Shown here piece after piece: positions 9,607-18,489 of a stretch of DNA of 32,882 nucleotides. Within the stretch, counting starts at the first letter, position 1. Each line of letters opens with the position of its first letter. The position numbers and the translations under genes were made by a program. The stretch is taken from positions 1 through 32,882 of the forward strand of contig JADKGY010000013.1 in the NCBI GenBank assembly GCA_016722045.1. The letters run 5' to 3'. Below the pieces are notes generated by a model. It did no database searches. It had not been told where the DNA came from and worked only from the letters and a program-made list of their open reading frames with translations. Origin of the DNA: Candidatus Opimibacter skivensis. GTDB taxonomy: Bacteria > Bacteroidota > Bacteroidia > Chitinophagales > Saprospiraceae.

Positions 9607-9773
9607 AATTTGCTGACACGAAAGCTTAGGCTCAGCCTAAGCTTAACGGTGTCGCGTCTTTGAATACAAGCGTTGCTTGATTTCTAAAACCATGATTAGT
9701 TATTAAAAAATAAAAACCAACCGTTAAGCTTAGGCTGTGCCTAAGCTTTCGCGTCTGCAAAACTCCGTTTTGC
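9597..9773. repeat. Inverted pair of two-hairpin repeats (REP-doublet or MITE-like)
   Basis: Two 53-bp units, 9597-9649 and 9721-9773, are near-identical when one is inverted. Each has a small hairpin (GCAAAT/ATTTGC in one, GCAAAAC/GTTTTGC in the other), then a spacer like GACRCGAA, then a larger palindrome AAGCTTAGGC...GCCTAAGCTT and AACGG. The small stem differs between copies but stays paired, that is, compensatory change. Between them is a third hairpin, CAAGC-GTT-GCTTG (9667-9679). There is no ORF inside. It may also act as a bidirectional terminator for the convergent genes. Confidence 0.8.
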
Positions 9774-9822
9774 GTAACATGGCTTTTATTAAAAAAATGA
9801 TTTGTTGCCTACGCTTCACGGG

Positions 9823-10668
9823 TCATATTTTATTCTTGTTTTTCCTCGATCTTTTCCATAACCACCATATCACAACTAGGATAATCGCAAATGGCCACAG
9901 CACAAAAATGGAGATAATGAAATTGACAAAACCATACCATCCGGAAGAAATGGATTCTTTGAAACGCTCCAGGAAATTTACATTATGATCAGGCTTGTAG
10001 ACATAATCTTTTTGTTGCAACAAAGTGAGATCAAGTGTACTTAAGTCAACCTGGTTAGTCAGATATTTAAGACGTCCTTCAGCACTTTCGATTTCTTCTT
10101 CGAGGACACGTATTTGTTCGCGGACACTTAGGATATCTTCGATTGTTTTTGCTGTCTTCAGGAGCTGGCGATACTGATCGAGATAAGCCTTCTTATTGGT
10201 CAGCCTGGTTTCAAGATCGATATATTCTTCTGTGACATCACGTGCATTGACTGACTTGAAGGTGACTGTTCCTTTGAGCGCTTCAAGGTCCGCAATCAAT
10301 CCATCCAGCTGATCTGCAGGTACACGAATCTGTATATGATAACTAACCTGGTAGTCTGTATTATCAAGTTGCTCATTTCCCGCATAAGCTTTGTGTTTTG
10401 CAAGAATGGCATCCACTTCAGCTTTTGATTTCAATGCATCGGCTACAGTGATATTGATCGTCCCATTGCGTATGATCTTTGGGTCACGTATTTCGAGCTT
10501 ATCGACAGTTCCCTCTGAAGGCTGCGTACTACCTCCTGATTGGCTTTCTATTGTTGCAGGAGCTGCTACTTTGGAATCCATGCCCATTTCGCGATTCGAA
10601 AGAGGAGAACTCTTCTCACATGCGGCTAAGAGCACGATGCAGATGAAGGATAAGAAGAAGGTTTTCAT
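9823..10668 (-). CDS. DUF4349 lipoprotein with C-terminal membrane helix
   Basis: The 281-residue protein begins with the lipoprotein signal MKTFFLSFICIVLLAAC. The DUF4349 core follows: KIIRNGTINITVADALKSK, VSYHIQIRVPADQLDGLIAD, GTVTFKSVNARDVTEEYIDL and a coiled-coil stretch RQLLKTAKTIEDILSVREQI. Near the C-terminus is a strong membrane helix (IISIFVLWPFAIILVVIWWL) and then a basic tail. Proteins of this type are envelope proteins of unknown function. It is convergent with the response regulator across the repeat element. Confidence 0.88.
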   Translation of the reverse strand: MKTFFLSFICIVLLAACEKSSPLSNREMGMDSKVAAPATIESQSGGSTQPSEGTVDKLEIRDPKIIRNGTINITVADALKSKAEVDAILAKHKAYAGNEQLDNTDYQVSYHIQIRVPADQLDGLIADLEALKGTVTFKSVNARDVTEEYIDLETRLTNKKAYLDQYRQLLKTAKTIEDILSVREQIRVLEEEIESAEGRLKYLTNQVDLSTLDLTLLQQKDYVYKPDHNVNFLERFKESISSGWYGFVNFIISIFVLWPFAIILVVIWWLWKRSRKNKNKI

Positions 10669-10755
10669 ACGTATTGATTTGATTCAGAAAATTAAAACGA
10701 ATAACGTCATTTAGGTTATTCTTACTATGATGATGACCTGTCCCTTCGAATTTCA

Positions 10756-10763
10756 TATTTTTG
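10756..10763 (+). promoter_or_regulatory. Predicted purQ promoter -7 box
   Basis: TATTTTTG matches the Bacteroidota consensus TAnnTTTG exactly and lies 24 nt before the purQ ATG. No clear -33 TTG is seen at the expected distance. Confidence 0.55.
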
Positions 10764-10787
10764 CACTGTAAATAATTTCCTAATAAG

Positions 10788-11492
10788 ATGAAATTTGGCG
10801 TAGTCGTATTTCCCGGTTCCAATTGCGATGATGATATGATGCATGTCCTGGGCACCGTCCTGGGAGCACAAGTTCAGAAATTGTGGCACAAAGACACTGG
10901 TCTTGATGGGATTACCACAGAGGACTGTATTGTTTTGCCGGGTGGGTTTTCTTATGGAGATTATTTAAGAGCAGGTGCTATCGCGAGGTATTCGCCGATC
11001 ATGCAGTCTGTCATTTCCTTTGCCAATGATGGTGGAAAAGTATGGGGGATTTGCAATGGATTTCAGATCTTATGTGAAGCGGGACTCCTTCCGGGGGCAT
11101 TAGTGAGGAATCATCTTCAGAAATTTATTTCGAAGAATATCTATATGCGGGTGGAGACGACAGATTCTATGATCACGCATTTGTGCCAAAAAGGTCAAAT
11201 ATTGAAAATGCCGATAGCGCATGCTGAAGGAAGATATGTGACAGATGCCGATGGCCTGAAAAGGCTCAAAGAAAAGGACCAGATCTTATTTAGATATACA
11301 GATGCAGAAGGTCAATTATTCAGCGAAAATGGCTCAACTGATGATATTGCCGGCATCTGCAATGATGGCCGGAATGTCTTTGGCATGATGCCTCACCCTG
11401 AACGCGCCTCTGAGACTATCCTCGGAAATACGGATGGATTAGCTCTTTTTCAATCCATTTACAGTGCAGTTTCACCTTTAGTCAATGCCTAA
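10788..11492 (+). CDS. purQ: Phosphoribosylformylglycinamidine synthase, glutaminase subunit
   Basis: PurQ releases ammonia from glutamine for PurL in step four of purine synthesis. The 234-residue length fits stand-alone PurQ. The N-terminus VVVFPGSNCDDD is typical. The nucleophile is Cys89 in WGICNGFQ, and the catalytic His/Glu pair is His203/Glu205 in MPHPERA. PGGFSYGDYLRAGAIA is also characteristic. It is monocistronic here: no other pur gene lies in the window, so it is not clustered with purL or purS. A -7 box TAnnTTTG is present upstream. The frame is intact. Confidence 0.96.
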   Translation: MKFGVVVFPGSNCDDDMMHVLGTVLGAQVQKLWHKDTGLDGITTEDCIVLPGGFSYGDYLRAGAIARYSPIMQSVISFANDGGKVWGICNGFQILCEAGLLPGALVRNHLQKFISKNIYMRVETTDSMITHLCQKGQILKMPIAHAEGRYVTDADGLKRLKEKDQILFRYTDAEGQLFSENGSTDDIAGICNDGRNVFGMMPHPERASETILGNTDGLALFQSIYSAVSPLVNA

Positions 11493-11571
11493 TTGAAGGG
11501 TAATATCTGTTGCGACTCCCCCTTCTAGAGGGAATTTCAAAACTTTGATTGGTAAATGAATTGAATGGTTT

Positions 11572-11958
11572 TTATAAGTTCCTTTTGGCTTCATTTTTTA
11601 AGGCCTCTGTAATAAATGTCTCAAACTCTCCTTTATCTATTGCTCTTAGAACATATACCTCTTTGTCTTCAACAATAACCTGAACAGCTACCCTGGCGCA
11701 TCCTGACTTGCCTTTACTTTTTTCAGTAATATCCATTCGGATTTTATAGATGCCGCCTCCTAAATTTTCACCCTGTTCTGGGTTTTTCTTTAATGACTTA
11801 GCCAGATTAAGAAAATCGTCCTTAATCTTTGGATATTTTTTTAATAATTTTTTTGCGTCTTTTAAAAAGGTAGGGGTTGGAAAAACTTTATAATTCCTTG
11901 ATGGACTGCTCGAAGGATTTGGCGGTTTTTTTCCCTTCTCGGATTTGTCTTGCTTCAT
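11572..11958 (-). CDS. RelE/ParE-superfamily toxin (probable)
   Basis: The core reads YKVFPTPTFLKDAKKLLKKY, then SLKKNPEQGENLGGGIYKIR, RVAVQVIVEDKEVYVLRAID and KGEFETF. This is the beta-strand/helix pattern and the GIYKIR motif of RelE-like mRNA interferases. The frame stays open upstream through 12114, but that upstream part is out of phase with a better antitoxin reading, so the fused 193-codon ORF is probably artificial. The core starts near 11895; the in-frame ATG at 11956-11958 is the nearest usable start, and the true start may be lost in an indel. The partner antitoxin ends inside this ORF. Confidence 0.7.
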   Translation of the reverse strand: MKQDKSEKGKKPPNPSSSPSRNYKVFPTPTFLKDAKKLLKKYPKIKDDFLNLAKSLKKNPEQGENLGGGIYKIRMDITEKSKGKSGCARVAVQVIVEDKEVYVLRAIDKGEFETFITEALKNEAKRNL

Positions 11959-12114
11959 CAAGTGATTTAATTGTTTTTTCACTTCCGATTTAGCCTTATA
12001 ATTAAAAACAGCCTGTTGTAGCAAGTTCCTTTTCGATACTTTAGTTTTGCTGGTAACAGGTTCGGCTTTAGATGTGCTTTTGCTATTAATATTTATTGCG
12101 GTATTCATATCCAT
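11888..12114 (-). CDS. Antitoxin partner of the RelE-like toxin, frameshifted
   Basis: A second frame contains an antitoxin-like tail, TIKSLDEARQIREGKKTAKS followed by FEQSIKEL and stop at 11888-11890, immediately before the toxin core. Upstream, that frame is closed. The N-terminal part (MNTAININSKS...NYKAKSEVKK) is in the toxin's frame, so one indel near 11985 joins the two. The restored protein is about 75 residues, a usual antitoxin size. The start is at 12114 or 12108, because a promoter-like TATATTTG lies at 12127-12134. It would neutralise the toxin and probably autoregulate. Confidence 0.6.
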
Positions 12115-12126
12115 TATTTGATAAAC

Positions 12127-12134
12127 CAAATATA
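12127..12134 (-). promoter_or_regulatory. Predicted toxin-antitoxin promoter -7 box
   Basis: On the minus strand TATATTTG fits TAnnTTTG, with TTTTTG about 19 bp further upstream. It lies 12 nt before ATG 12114 and rules out the longer start at 12153. Confidence 0.55.
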
Positions 12135-12153
12135 GTCCACTTTTGTGCCTCAA

Positions 12154-12466
12154 AAACAGTCGGTCATAATCACACTATTACTTAATTGTATACTTTATTG
12201 ATTTTCAGCATCTTATAACGAATTATAGTAAATATATAAATATGTTAATCTATTGATATACGGCTATCGTGTAGCTAAAAAATTGTATAGAATTGAAATT
12301 TCAGAAAAACCTTGCCTTGTCCTAACTGATATATAGTTCCCATTTAGGGGGCAGGGGTAAAACGAAAACTTATATTTTCATCAATTCCCGTTAAGGATAT
12401 ATTAAACACAAGACAGTAATGGGTCTTTAGCCTATTTTTGTACTCTTTAGGAAAAGTTTTACCCAT
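12154..12466. other. AT-rich intergenic region between TA module and dsbD
   Basis: This 313-bp stretch has no convincing ORF. It is visibly more AT-rich than its surroundings and ends with a promoter-like box for dsbD. The AT richness beside a toxin-antitoxin pair would fit horizontal acquisition of the pair. Confidence 0.5.
12433..12440 (+). promoter_or_regulatory. Predicted dsbD promoter -7 box
   Basis: TATTTTTG matches TAnnTTTG, 26 nt before the ATG at 12467. Confidence 0.5.
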
Positions 12467-15110
12467 ATGCGACATCTTCTTCTCTCGATATTCTGTCTGC
12501 TTTCTTTCGTGGCTATAGGTCAGATCTACAGTCCTGTAAAATGGAAAATGGATCTGCAGCCATCAGGAAATGGTGAATACCTCTTCACGGCGAAGGCTAC
12601 AATCGATAAAGGATGGTGGGTTTACTCACAACACCTTGAAAGTGAAGATGGCCCCGTTGCCACTGTAGTCTTTTTTGAAGAAGGCCCACATTACAAATTG
12701 ATTGGAAAAAATAAAGAGTCTGACAATGTGCACAAGATCTTTGACAAGGTCTTTGAAATGAATTTGGCCAAGTACCAGGACTACTTTACAATCGAACAAA
12801 AAATAAAAGTGATTGATCCATCCAAGCCAATAGTCGGTGTGGTCACTTTTATGACTTGCAATGATGAGCGTTGCCTCCCTCCTACTGATGTAGATTTTTC
12901 GTTGAAAGCTACAGGCAAATCCAGTGGTGATGCTAAACCAAAAGATGCAAGTACATCGGATACAAAATCGTTGACACAGGCAGATAAAAAGTACCTGTCG
13001 AAGACAATAGTACTTCAGCTGAAAAAAAAAGTTAACTGAGGATACCAATCCTTCGGCTACTTCTTCTTCCACTTCCATTTCTAATGTAATTGTTGCGAAT
13101 GTTCCAAAAGGCACATCGTCTCCGGGCATTCTTTCTCCGGTAAAATGGACGTTTAGTTCGGTAAAGAAATCTGACGGCGTCTATGATGTCATAGCTGAAG
13201 CCAGAATTGATGAAGGATGGCACATTTACGGAACAGGTGAACATCTGCAGGATGGGCCAATACCCACATCCTTCATCATTGAAGACAATGCAGCCTACAC
13301 CAAAGAAGGAAAACCTGCCGAACAAAGCACAGGGCGACTACAAGCCCACGACGAATACTTCAACATGGATCTTGTACAATTCCAGCATGATGTCCGTCTT
13401 ACACAAACTATAAAATCGCCTGCTGCCAATATTATTTCAGGATCATTGGAATATATGTCATGCGATGAATCAAAATGCCTTCCACCGGAATTTCTTGAAT
13501 TCAAAATAAATCTTGCCACCGGTAAGCAAGTCACAGATGACAAATCAGCAACCGGCCCTCATGTCAATGGAGAATTTGTAGATCACGCTGTTCCTTCACT
13601 CCAAGCTACATTTGAAAATCCGGTGAGCGATTGTGGCACTCAAAAAGAAGAGAAAAGCAGCAATCTGCTCTGGATGTTTATTTTCGGCATGATCAATGGT
13701 TTTATTGCATTGTTGACACCATGTGTGTTCCCGATGATTCCGTTGACCGTTAGTTTTTTTACAAAGGATACAAAACGGAAAGGATGGGAGAACGGACTTT
13801 GGTATGGCATTTCGATCATTGCGATATATGTTGTGCTTGGATTGTTGATCACCATTGTTTTCGGGGCTGCCGCATTGAATGAGCTTTCAACAAATCCCAT
13901 TGCGAATACAATCTTCTTTCTCATCTTCATTGCTTTCGCACTTTCTTTTTTCGGTTATTATGAAATCACATTGCCGAGTAGCTGGAGTAATAAGAGTGAT
14001 CAGATGGCAGACAAAGGAGGATTTATCGGAATCTTTTTTATGGCTGCGACATTGGCGATCGTTTCATTTTCATGTACAGGTCCGTTGATTGGATCTGCAC
14101 TTGTATCTGCTGCATCTTCGGGCTTCCTTGGTCCGTTGGTGGTGATGGGAGGATTTTCACTGGCGCTGGCGATTCCGTTCGGGTTGTTTGCTGCATTTCC
14201 TGCATGGCTCAATTCACTTCCGAGATCCGGTGGATGGATGAATAGTGTTAAGGTGATATTGGGTTTTGCTGAACTTGCATTAGCCTTTAAGTTTTTATCC
14301 GTGGCAGATATGACTGCACATTGGGGTTTTCTACGGTATGAACTCTTCATTAGCATTTGGGTGATCTGTGCTTTAGGCATGTCGGCGTATATGTTTGGAT
14401 GGATTCGATTTCCACATGATAATCCAAAGAGAAAATTAAATGCTTCGTTTGCATTATTTGGATTGGGCTTCGCCATACTTGGTATTTATCTGGCTACAGG
14501 CTTATTGGGTAGTAAAACGACAGGGACATACAATGCACTCAGTCTGATGAGTGGATTAGCACCTCCTGCACATTATAATTTTTTCAGGCCTGAAGGAAAA
14601 GTAAATGATGAAGGAGAAACCCGCTATGCTTCATTGACAAAGTGTGCTAATAATTTTGATTGCTTTCATGACTACTATGAAGGTCTCGCATATGCTAAAC
14701 AAAAAAACAAACCTATTCTACTTGACTTCACTGGCTATGGTTGTGTCAACTGTAGAAAAACGGAGGAGCATATCTGGGTGAAGGATAATATCCGGAATAA
14801 GATCAATGATGATTTTGTACTAGTGTCATTGTATGTTGATGATAAAATGGCGCTGGATACACCTTATCTCATTTCGCCACTCCAAGACAATAAAAAAATG
14901 AAGAAAGTCGGCGACATCTGGGCCGATTTCCAGATCGCCAATTTTAAACAGAATTCGCAACCGCTTTATGTATTGATCAGTCCTGATGAAAAAGTACTTA
15001 CTGCACCTCGTGGCTATAATCCAGATGTGGAAGGGTATGAAGCTTTTTTGAATTGTGGACTCAATGCTTTTAAGGATTTGAATCCTGCGGTGATTGGAAG
15101 CTCGAAATAA
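12467..15110 (+). CDS. dsbD: Thiol:disulfide interchange protein DsbD with duplicated N-terminal domain, frameshifted
   Basis: DsbD moves electrons from cytoplasmic thioredoxin to periplasmic proteins. After a signal peptide (MRHLLLSIFCLLSFVAIGQ) come two DsbD-alpha-like domains in tandem. Each opens SPVKW and has a matching Gly-Trp segment (IDKGWWVYSQHL; IDEGWHIYGTGEHL) and a cysteine pair (TCNDERCLPP; SCDESKCLPP). The membrane domain has TPCVFPMIPLTVSFF and FSCTGPLIGSALV, the two transmembrane redox cysteines. The C-terminal thioredoxin-like domain has the active site GYGCVNCRKTE. One or two indels near 12990-13030, at an A9 run, split the first domain from the rest. Its stop TAA is the first three bases of a long heptad array. 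Confidence 0.9.
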
Positions 15111-15198
15111 AAGGTAAGCAGTAAGAGGTAAGAGGTAAGCAGTAAGAGGTAAGAGGTAAGCAGTATTCAGTATTCAGTATTCAGTATTCAGTAAAAAA
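15108..15198 (+). repeat. Compound heptad array at the dsbD stop codon
   Basis: Thirteen in-phase 7-bp units start with the dsbD stop itself: TAAAAGG, then TAAGCAG and TAAGAGG units in the order A-B-B-A-B-B-A, then four TATTCAG and a final TAAAAAA. The A-B-B order makes a 21-bp higher-order repeat. The change of unit sequence keeps the 7-bp phase. Confidence 0.92.
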
Positions 15199-15421
15199 AT
15201 AATTAGCGTTAATTAGCGCCAATAAGTGATTTCTTCTTTACCTCCGTATGAAATAAATAGTGTTAACTACCTTCCCAACGCTGTTTGAAGTTTGTAAACT
15301 TCAAACTAATATATTCAACTGTTTCTATTTGGGATCTGTTTCAGGCAGTTTAGAAACTGCAATGCGTTAATTATGCATTAGGTCTGTTTATGCTTAACTT
15401 CGCTAATATAACATCAATAAA
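15199..15421. other. Intergenic region with perfect palindromes
   Basis: Contains GTTTGAAGTTT-GT-AAACTTCAAAC (15283-15306), GCAGTTT-AG-AAACTGC (15345-15360) and AATGC...GCATT (15361-15379). There is no gene. The spacing of several small hairpins recalls the clusters at 665-880 and 9597-9773. One may terminate dsbD transcription, though no U-run follows. Confidence 0.55.
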
Positions 15422-16957
15422 ATGAAAATCTTTTTCCTGGCCTTCGGAGTATTATTTCAACACCTTCTCCAAGGCCAGGATAATTTCAGTAAATACTACA
15501 CTTTTGACAGTGGGGTTTCTAATTTTAGAACGCTATTGGTGGATAAGGATACCATATTGCTTGAGGGCATATTTGTAGATACAATTTCTCCCTTTCTACA
15601 AGGGATTGCATTTGCAAAAGTTGATTCATCCGGAAATTTGATATCCTACCATCGATATTTTGATACTAAAGGAAGAGATCTTACTTATCCTCCTCTTAAT
15701 AACATTATTAAGTTATCGGATGGCAGATACCTAGTACCAGCTATGACGTTACAGGATGAAGCTCTTTTATTAATATTTCTGAATTCACAATTTTTTGTAG
15801 ATACTGTTTTCGAATTTTTCACTGCAGAAACTTCAGTCAGATTAAACCTCGTCCGAAGCGTATTTGAATTGAATGACGGATATATTGTATTCGGATCAGC
15901 GCAGCGATTATCCTACGCAACTGATGGTCAAATCTTTCGAATAACAAAAAATGGGGATTTACTGTGGCGAAAATGGTACGGTTTGACCAATAAGGACGAG
16001 GCCTTTGGTGATATTGCACAGTACACGGATAGTACGTTTATTTTAGCATCTTTTCATAAGCCTTTTCCAGTCCCTAGCCAGAATCATTTATACAATACTT
16101 GGATTTTTGAAGTTGACTCAGATGGAAATATTCTGCAAGAATTTGTTGATCCTGATCCATATTCAGGCCCTTCTGGGGGACTAGTTATTGATAAAAACAA
16201 TAACATTTATTATTGCGGTGAACAGATTATTGATGCTCAACATGGGCAACAAAATGCACAGGGAAGAATAGGAATGCTTGATACTGATTTTAATCTAAAG
16301 TGGAAATTGAGTTTTGGGAAAAATATTAGTATCTCTACAGGTTTGACAGATATGATTAGTTCTGACAATAAATTAATATCTGTTGGTTCGTACGAAGATA
16401 CTTCACGTACCGCATTAGGTAATCCATGGGGATATATGACCGGATGGACTGTTTTAACTACACCATTGGGAGACAGTAAATGTGAACGATTCGACACTGC
16501 CACGTGGTTTCCAATGACAAATTCATCCGAAGGTATTTTTAGGACCATGGACACATTGTCCAGTGGTAACATAATCGCTTGCGGTGAAGGACGATTTGGC
16601 GAAGAAACTGAACATAATATTTACGCTTGGCTTGTCAAAATGCCAAATCCACCCTGCAAGAACTTAATATCGAAAAATGAGGCCCCACCTGAAAATATAA
16701 CCTCATCTCTTAGAATTAGTCCAAATCCCGCAAGGACCCAGGCAGTGATTCAATGGTCTGAAAACACTGGACGTAATGCAGATTACTTACTAGTATTTGC
16801 TGAGGATGGAAAGCGAAAGCAAAAGTTAAATCTAGCAAATGGTAGTTCTGAAACTTTCTTGAACTTAAGTGGTTATCTGCCGGGCATTTATTTCGTTCAA
16901 TTATTAAGTAAAGGAGGCTATTTATTGGGAGTTAATAAATTCACAGTTTCCCCATAG
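15422..16957 (+). CDS. Secreted protein with T9SS C-terminal sorting domain
   Basis: The 511-residue product has a short signal peptide (MKIFFLAFGVLFQHLLQGQ) and a long beta-rich body of repeated strand/turn units, such as DGQIFRITKNGDLLWRKWYG and YNTWIFEVDSDGNILQEF, suggesting a propeller-like fold. The last 80 residues are a type A T9SS sorting domain: LRISPNPARTQAVIQW, then LPGIYFVQL, ending VNKFTVSP. It should be exported by Sec and then by the type IX system to the surface. No catalytic motif is visible. The frame is intact. A truncated copy of its first codons lies just downstream at 16979. Confidence 0.88.
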   Translation: MKIFFLAFGVLFQHLLQGQDNFSKYYTFDSGVSNFRTLLVDKDTILLEGIFVDTISPFLQGIAFAKVDSSGNLISYHRYFDTKGRDLTYPPLNNIIKLSDGRYLVPAMTLQDEALLLIFLNSQFFVDTVFEFFTAETSVRLNLVRSVFELNDGYIVFGSAQRLSYATDGQIFRITKNGDLLWRKWYGLTNKDEAFGDIAQYTDSTFILASFHKPFPVPSQNHLYNTWIFEVDSDGNILQEFVDPDPYSGPSGGLVIDKNNNIYYCGEQIIDAQHGQQNAQGRIGMLDTDFNLKWKLSFGKNISISTGLTDMISSDNKLISVGSYEDTSRTALGNPWGYMTGWTVLTTPLGDSKCERFDTATWFPMTNSSEGIFRTMDTLSSGNIIACGEGRFGEETEHNIYAWLVKMPNPPCKNLISKNEAPPENITSSLRISPNPARTQAVIQWSENTGRNADYLLVFAEDGKRKQKLNLANGSSETFLNLSGYLPGIYFVQLLSKGGYLLGVNKFTVSP

Positions 16958-16978
16958 CATAAGACTTAAATTTCTCAA

Positions 16979-17026
16979 ATGAAACTTCTTTTCCTGGCCT
17001 TCGATGTGTTATTTCAAATCAAATAA
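16979..17026 (+). pseudogene. Remnant copy of the T9SS gene's 5' end
   Basis: The 15 codons read MKLLFLAFDVLFQIK and stop. They match MKIFFLAFGVLFQ at 15422 at both DNA and protein level over about 40 bp, beginning at the ATG. The copy then runs into the A-run of the terminator of the convergent TPR gene. It looks like the residue of a tandem paralogue that was deleted. Confidence 0.7.
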
Positions 17027-17059
17027 AAAAAATCCCGCTACCTTCTCAGCCAGCGGGAT
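17024..17059 (-). terminator. Intrinsic terminator of the TPR gene
   Basis: On the minus strand ATCCCGCT pairs with AGCGGGAT (8 bp, 12-nt loop), followed by a run of eight U. It lies just after the TPR gene's stop. Confidence 0.85.
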
Positions 17060-17083
17060 CATAGAATTTATGTAGTTCTTCTG

Positions 17084-18489
17084 TTAGCTTTCCATCGTGT
17101 AATACCGGATCATCGATTGGATCTCGCGATCGGTCTTACTCTTGGGTGCCATCTTGAAAAAGATCTTATGCGAATCAAAATCTTCAGGCAGCAATTCGTC
17201 AAGGCATTCCATGGTTTCTTTCTTCTTTCCTAAGCGATACAGACAAGCTGCTTTGCAGTAAGAAAGACGTGGGCCGACTGTATACTCATCTGCTTCCTCA
17301 AGTACATCAAGTGCTTTCTCCAGCTTATTGCGACGCATCAGGAATTTGACGTGGGCAAGCCAGTATTGTTCTTCTTCAGGACCTGCTTCTGTTGATTTGG
17401 TATGATAGAAGTCAGCCTTGCCGTACTGCTTTGTTTTCTCATAGCAATAGGCCAGCTCAGCATAATATTCCTCACGACGATCATCAAGGCGAATGGCTTT
17501 GATCAACGAACTGATCGCATTCGTGTAATTACCTTCCCTTGCGTAGCAAATGCCCAGCAGGTAATACACATCATCGATGTACTGATCGATCTTCAATGCT
17601 TCGATCAGGTAATCCTTAGCCACAGCATATTTGCGCAGGTTGAGCATACATTCAGCCGCAGGAACCAGGTATTCCTGGTTGTGGCCGAAACGCTGGATCA
17701 ATTCCTGGTAGATGCCGAGAGCTTTTTTATAGTCTTTGGTCTGTATGCACACTTCTGCACAATCGAGATATCCTGTTTTGAATGCAGGATTGACGATGTA
17801 GCTGTATTCAAGCGATCGAATGGCGTTTTTGTAATCGCCTTCACAACTATACGCATGCCCCAGGTTAAACCACGCGAGGTAGTTATACGCATCCTGATCG
17901 ATGAGGCTGTTGTGAAATTCAATGCTCTCCTGGTACAATCTCGACCACTCTACGCAAAGCCAGATATGCTCCAGTGCTTCTTCGTTTTTGGGATCGATCG
18001 TCAGCACTTCACGCAGCTTGTGATACATCTGGTTGTATTCCCGCATGCACTCATAGATGTAGGCTTCTGCGAGATACAGATCTACACAGGAGTTGAGTGT
18101 CATCTGGTTCGTACAGTTGTCCACCATCGTGAAAGCCTTCTCGTAATCGCCGAGCTGGGCTGTCACTTTGATTTTCATCAACTGCATTTCCGGATTGTGG
18201 GGGAATAGGTTGAGGGCAATGTCAAGGGTCTCGTTTGCTTCTTTGTAATCTTCTTCGTTGATCAGCAGACGTGATTTGATGACATAGAATTCCGCGTGAT
18301 GACTTGAGTATTGCAATGCGTAATCAAGGGCTTCAAGCGCTTTCTCCGTGAGTGATTCTGAGATATAGTATTGGATGAGATTGAGGTAATCTTTTTCATC
18401 CCAGTGGGATGACCCCCGTGCAATATCATGTTCTCAAAGACAGATACAAACTCAGGAAGAGACAGGTTTGGTTTCGTTCTGTACTCCAT
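17084..18489 (-). CDS. TPR-repeat protein, frameshifted near the N-terminus
   Basis: The product, about 468 residues, is made almost wholly of tetratricopeptide repeats, for example YNYLAWFNLGHAYSCEGDYK, DVYYLLGICYAREGNYTNAI and EEYYAELAYCYEKTKQYGKA. It has no signal peptide or enzyme domain and is expected to be a cytoplasmic protein-interaction scaffold. One indel near 18420 splits the start (MEYRTKPNLSLPEFVSVFEN) from the rest; restored sequence reads SSHWDEKDYLNLIQYYISES. It has its own terminator, and a long AT-rich leader region lies upstream. Confidence 0.85.

Noticed and set aside
12115..12153. Upstream ATG of the toxin-antitoxin ORF at 12153
   Set aside because: The probable promoter box at 12127-12134 lies downstream of this start.
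14000..14476. A 158-codon minus-strand ORF
   Set aside because: It is the shadow of the dsbD membrane domain.
17402..18208. A 268-codon plus-strand ORF
   Set aside because: It is the mirror of the TPR protein; codon pattern and repeats support the minus strand.
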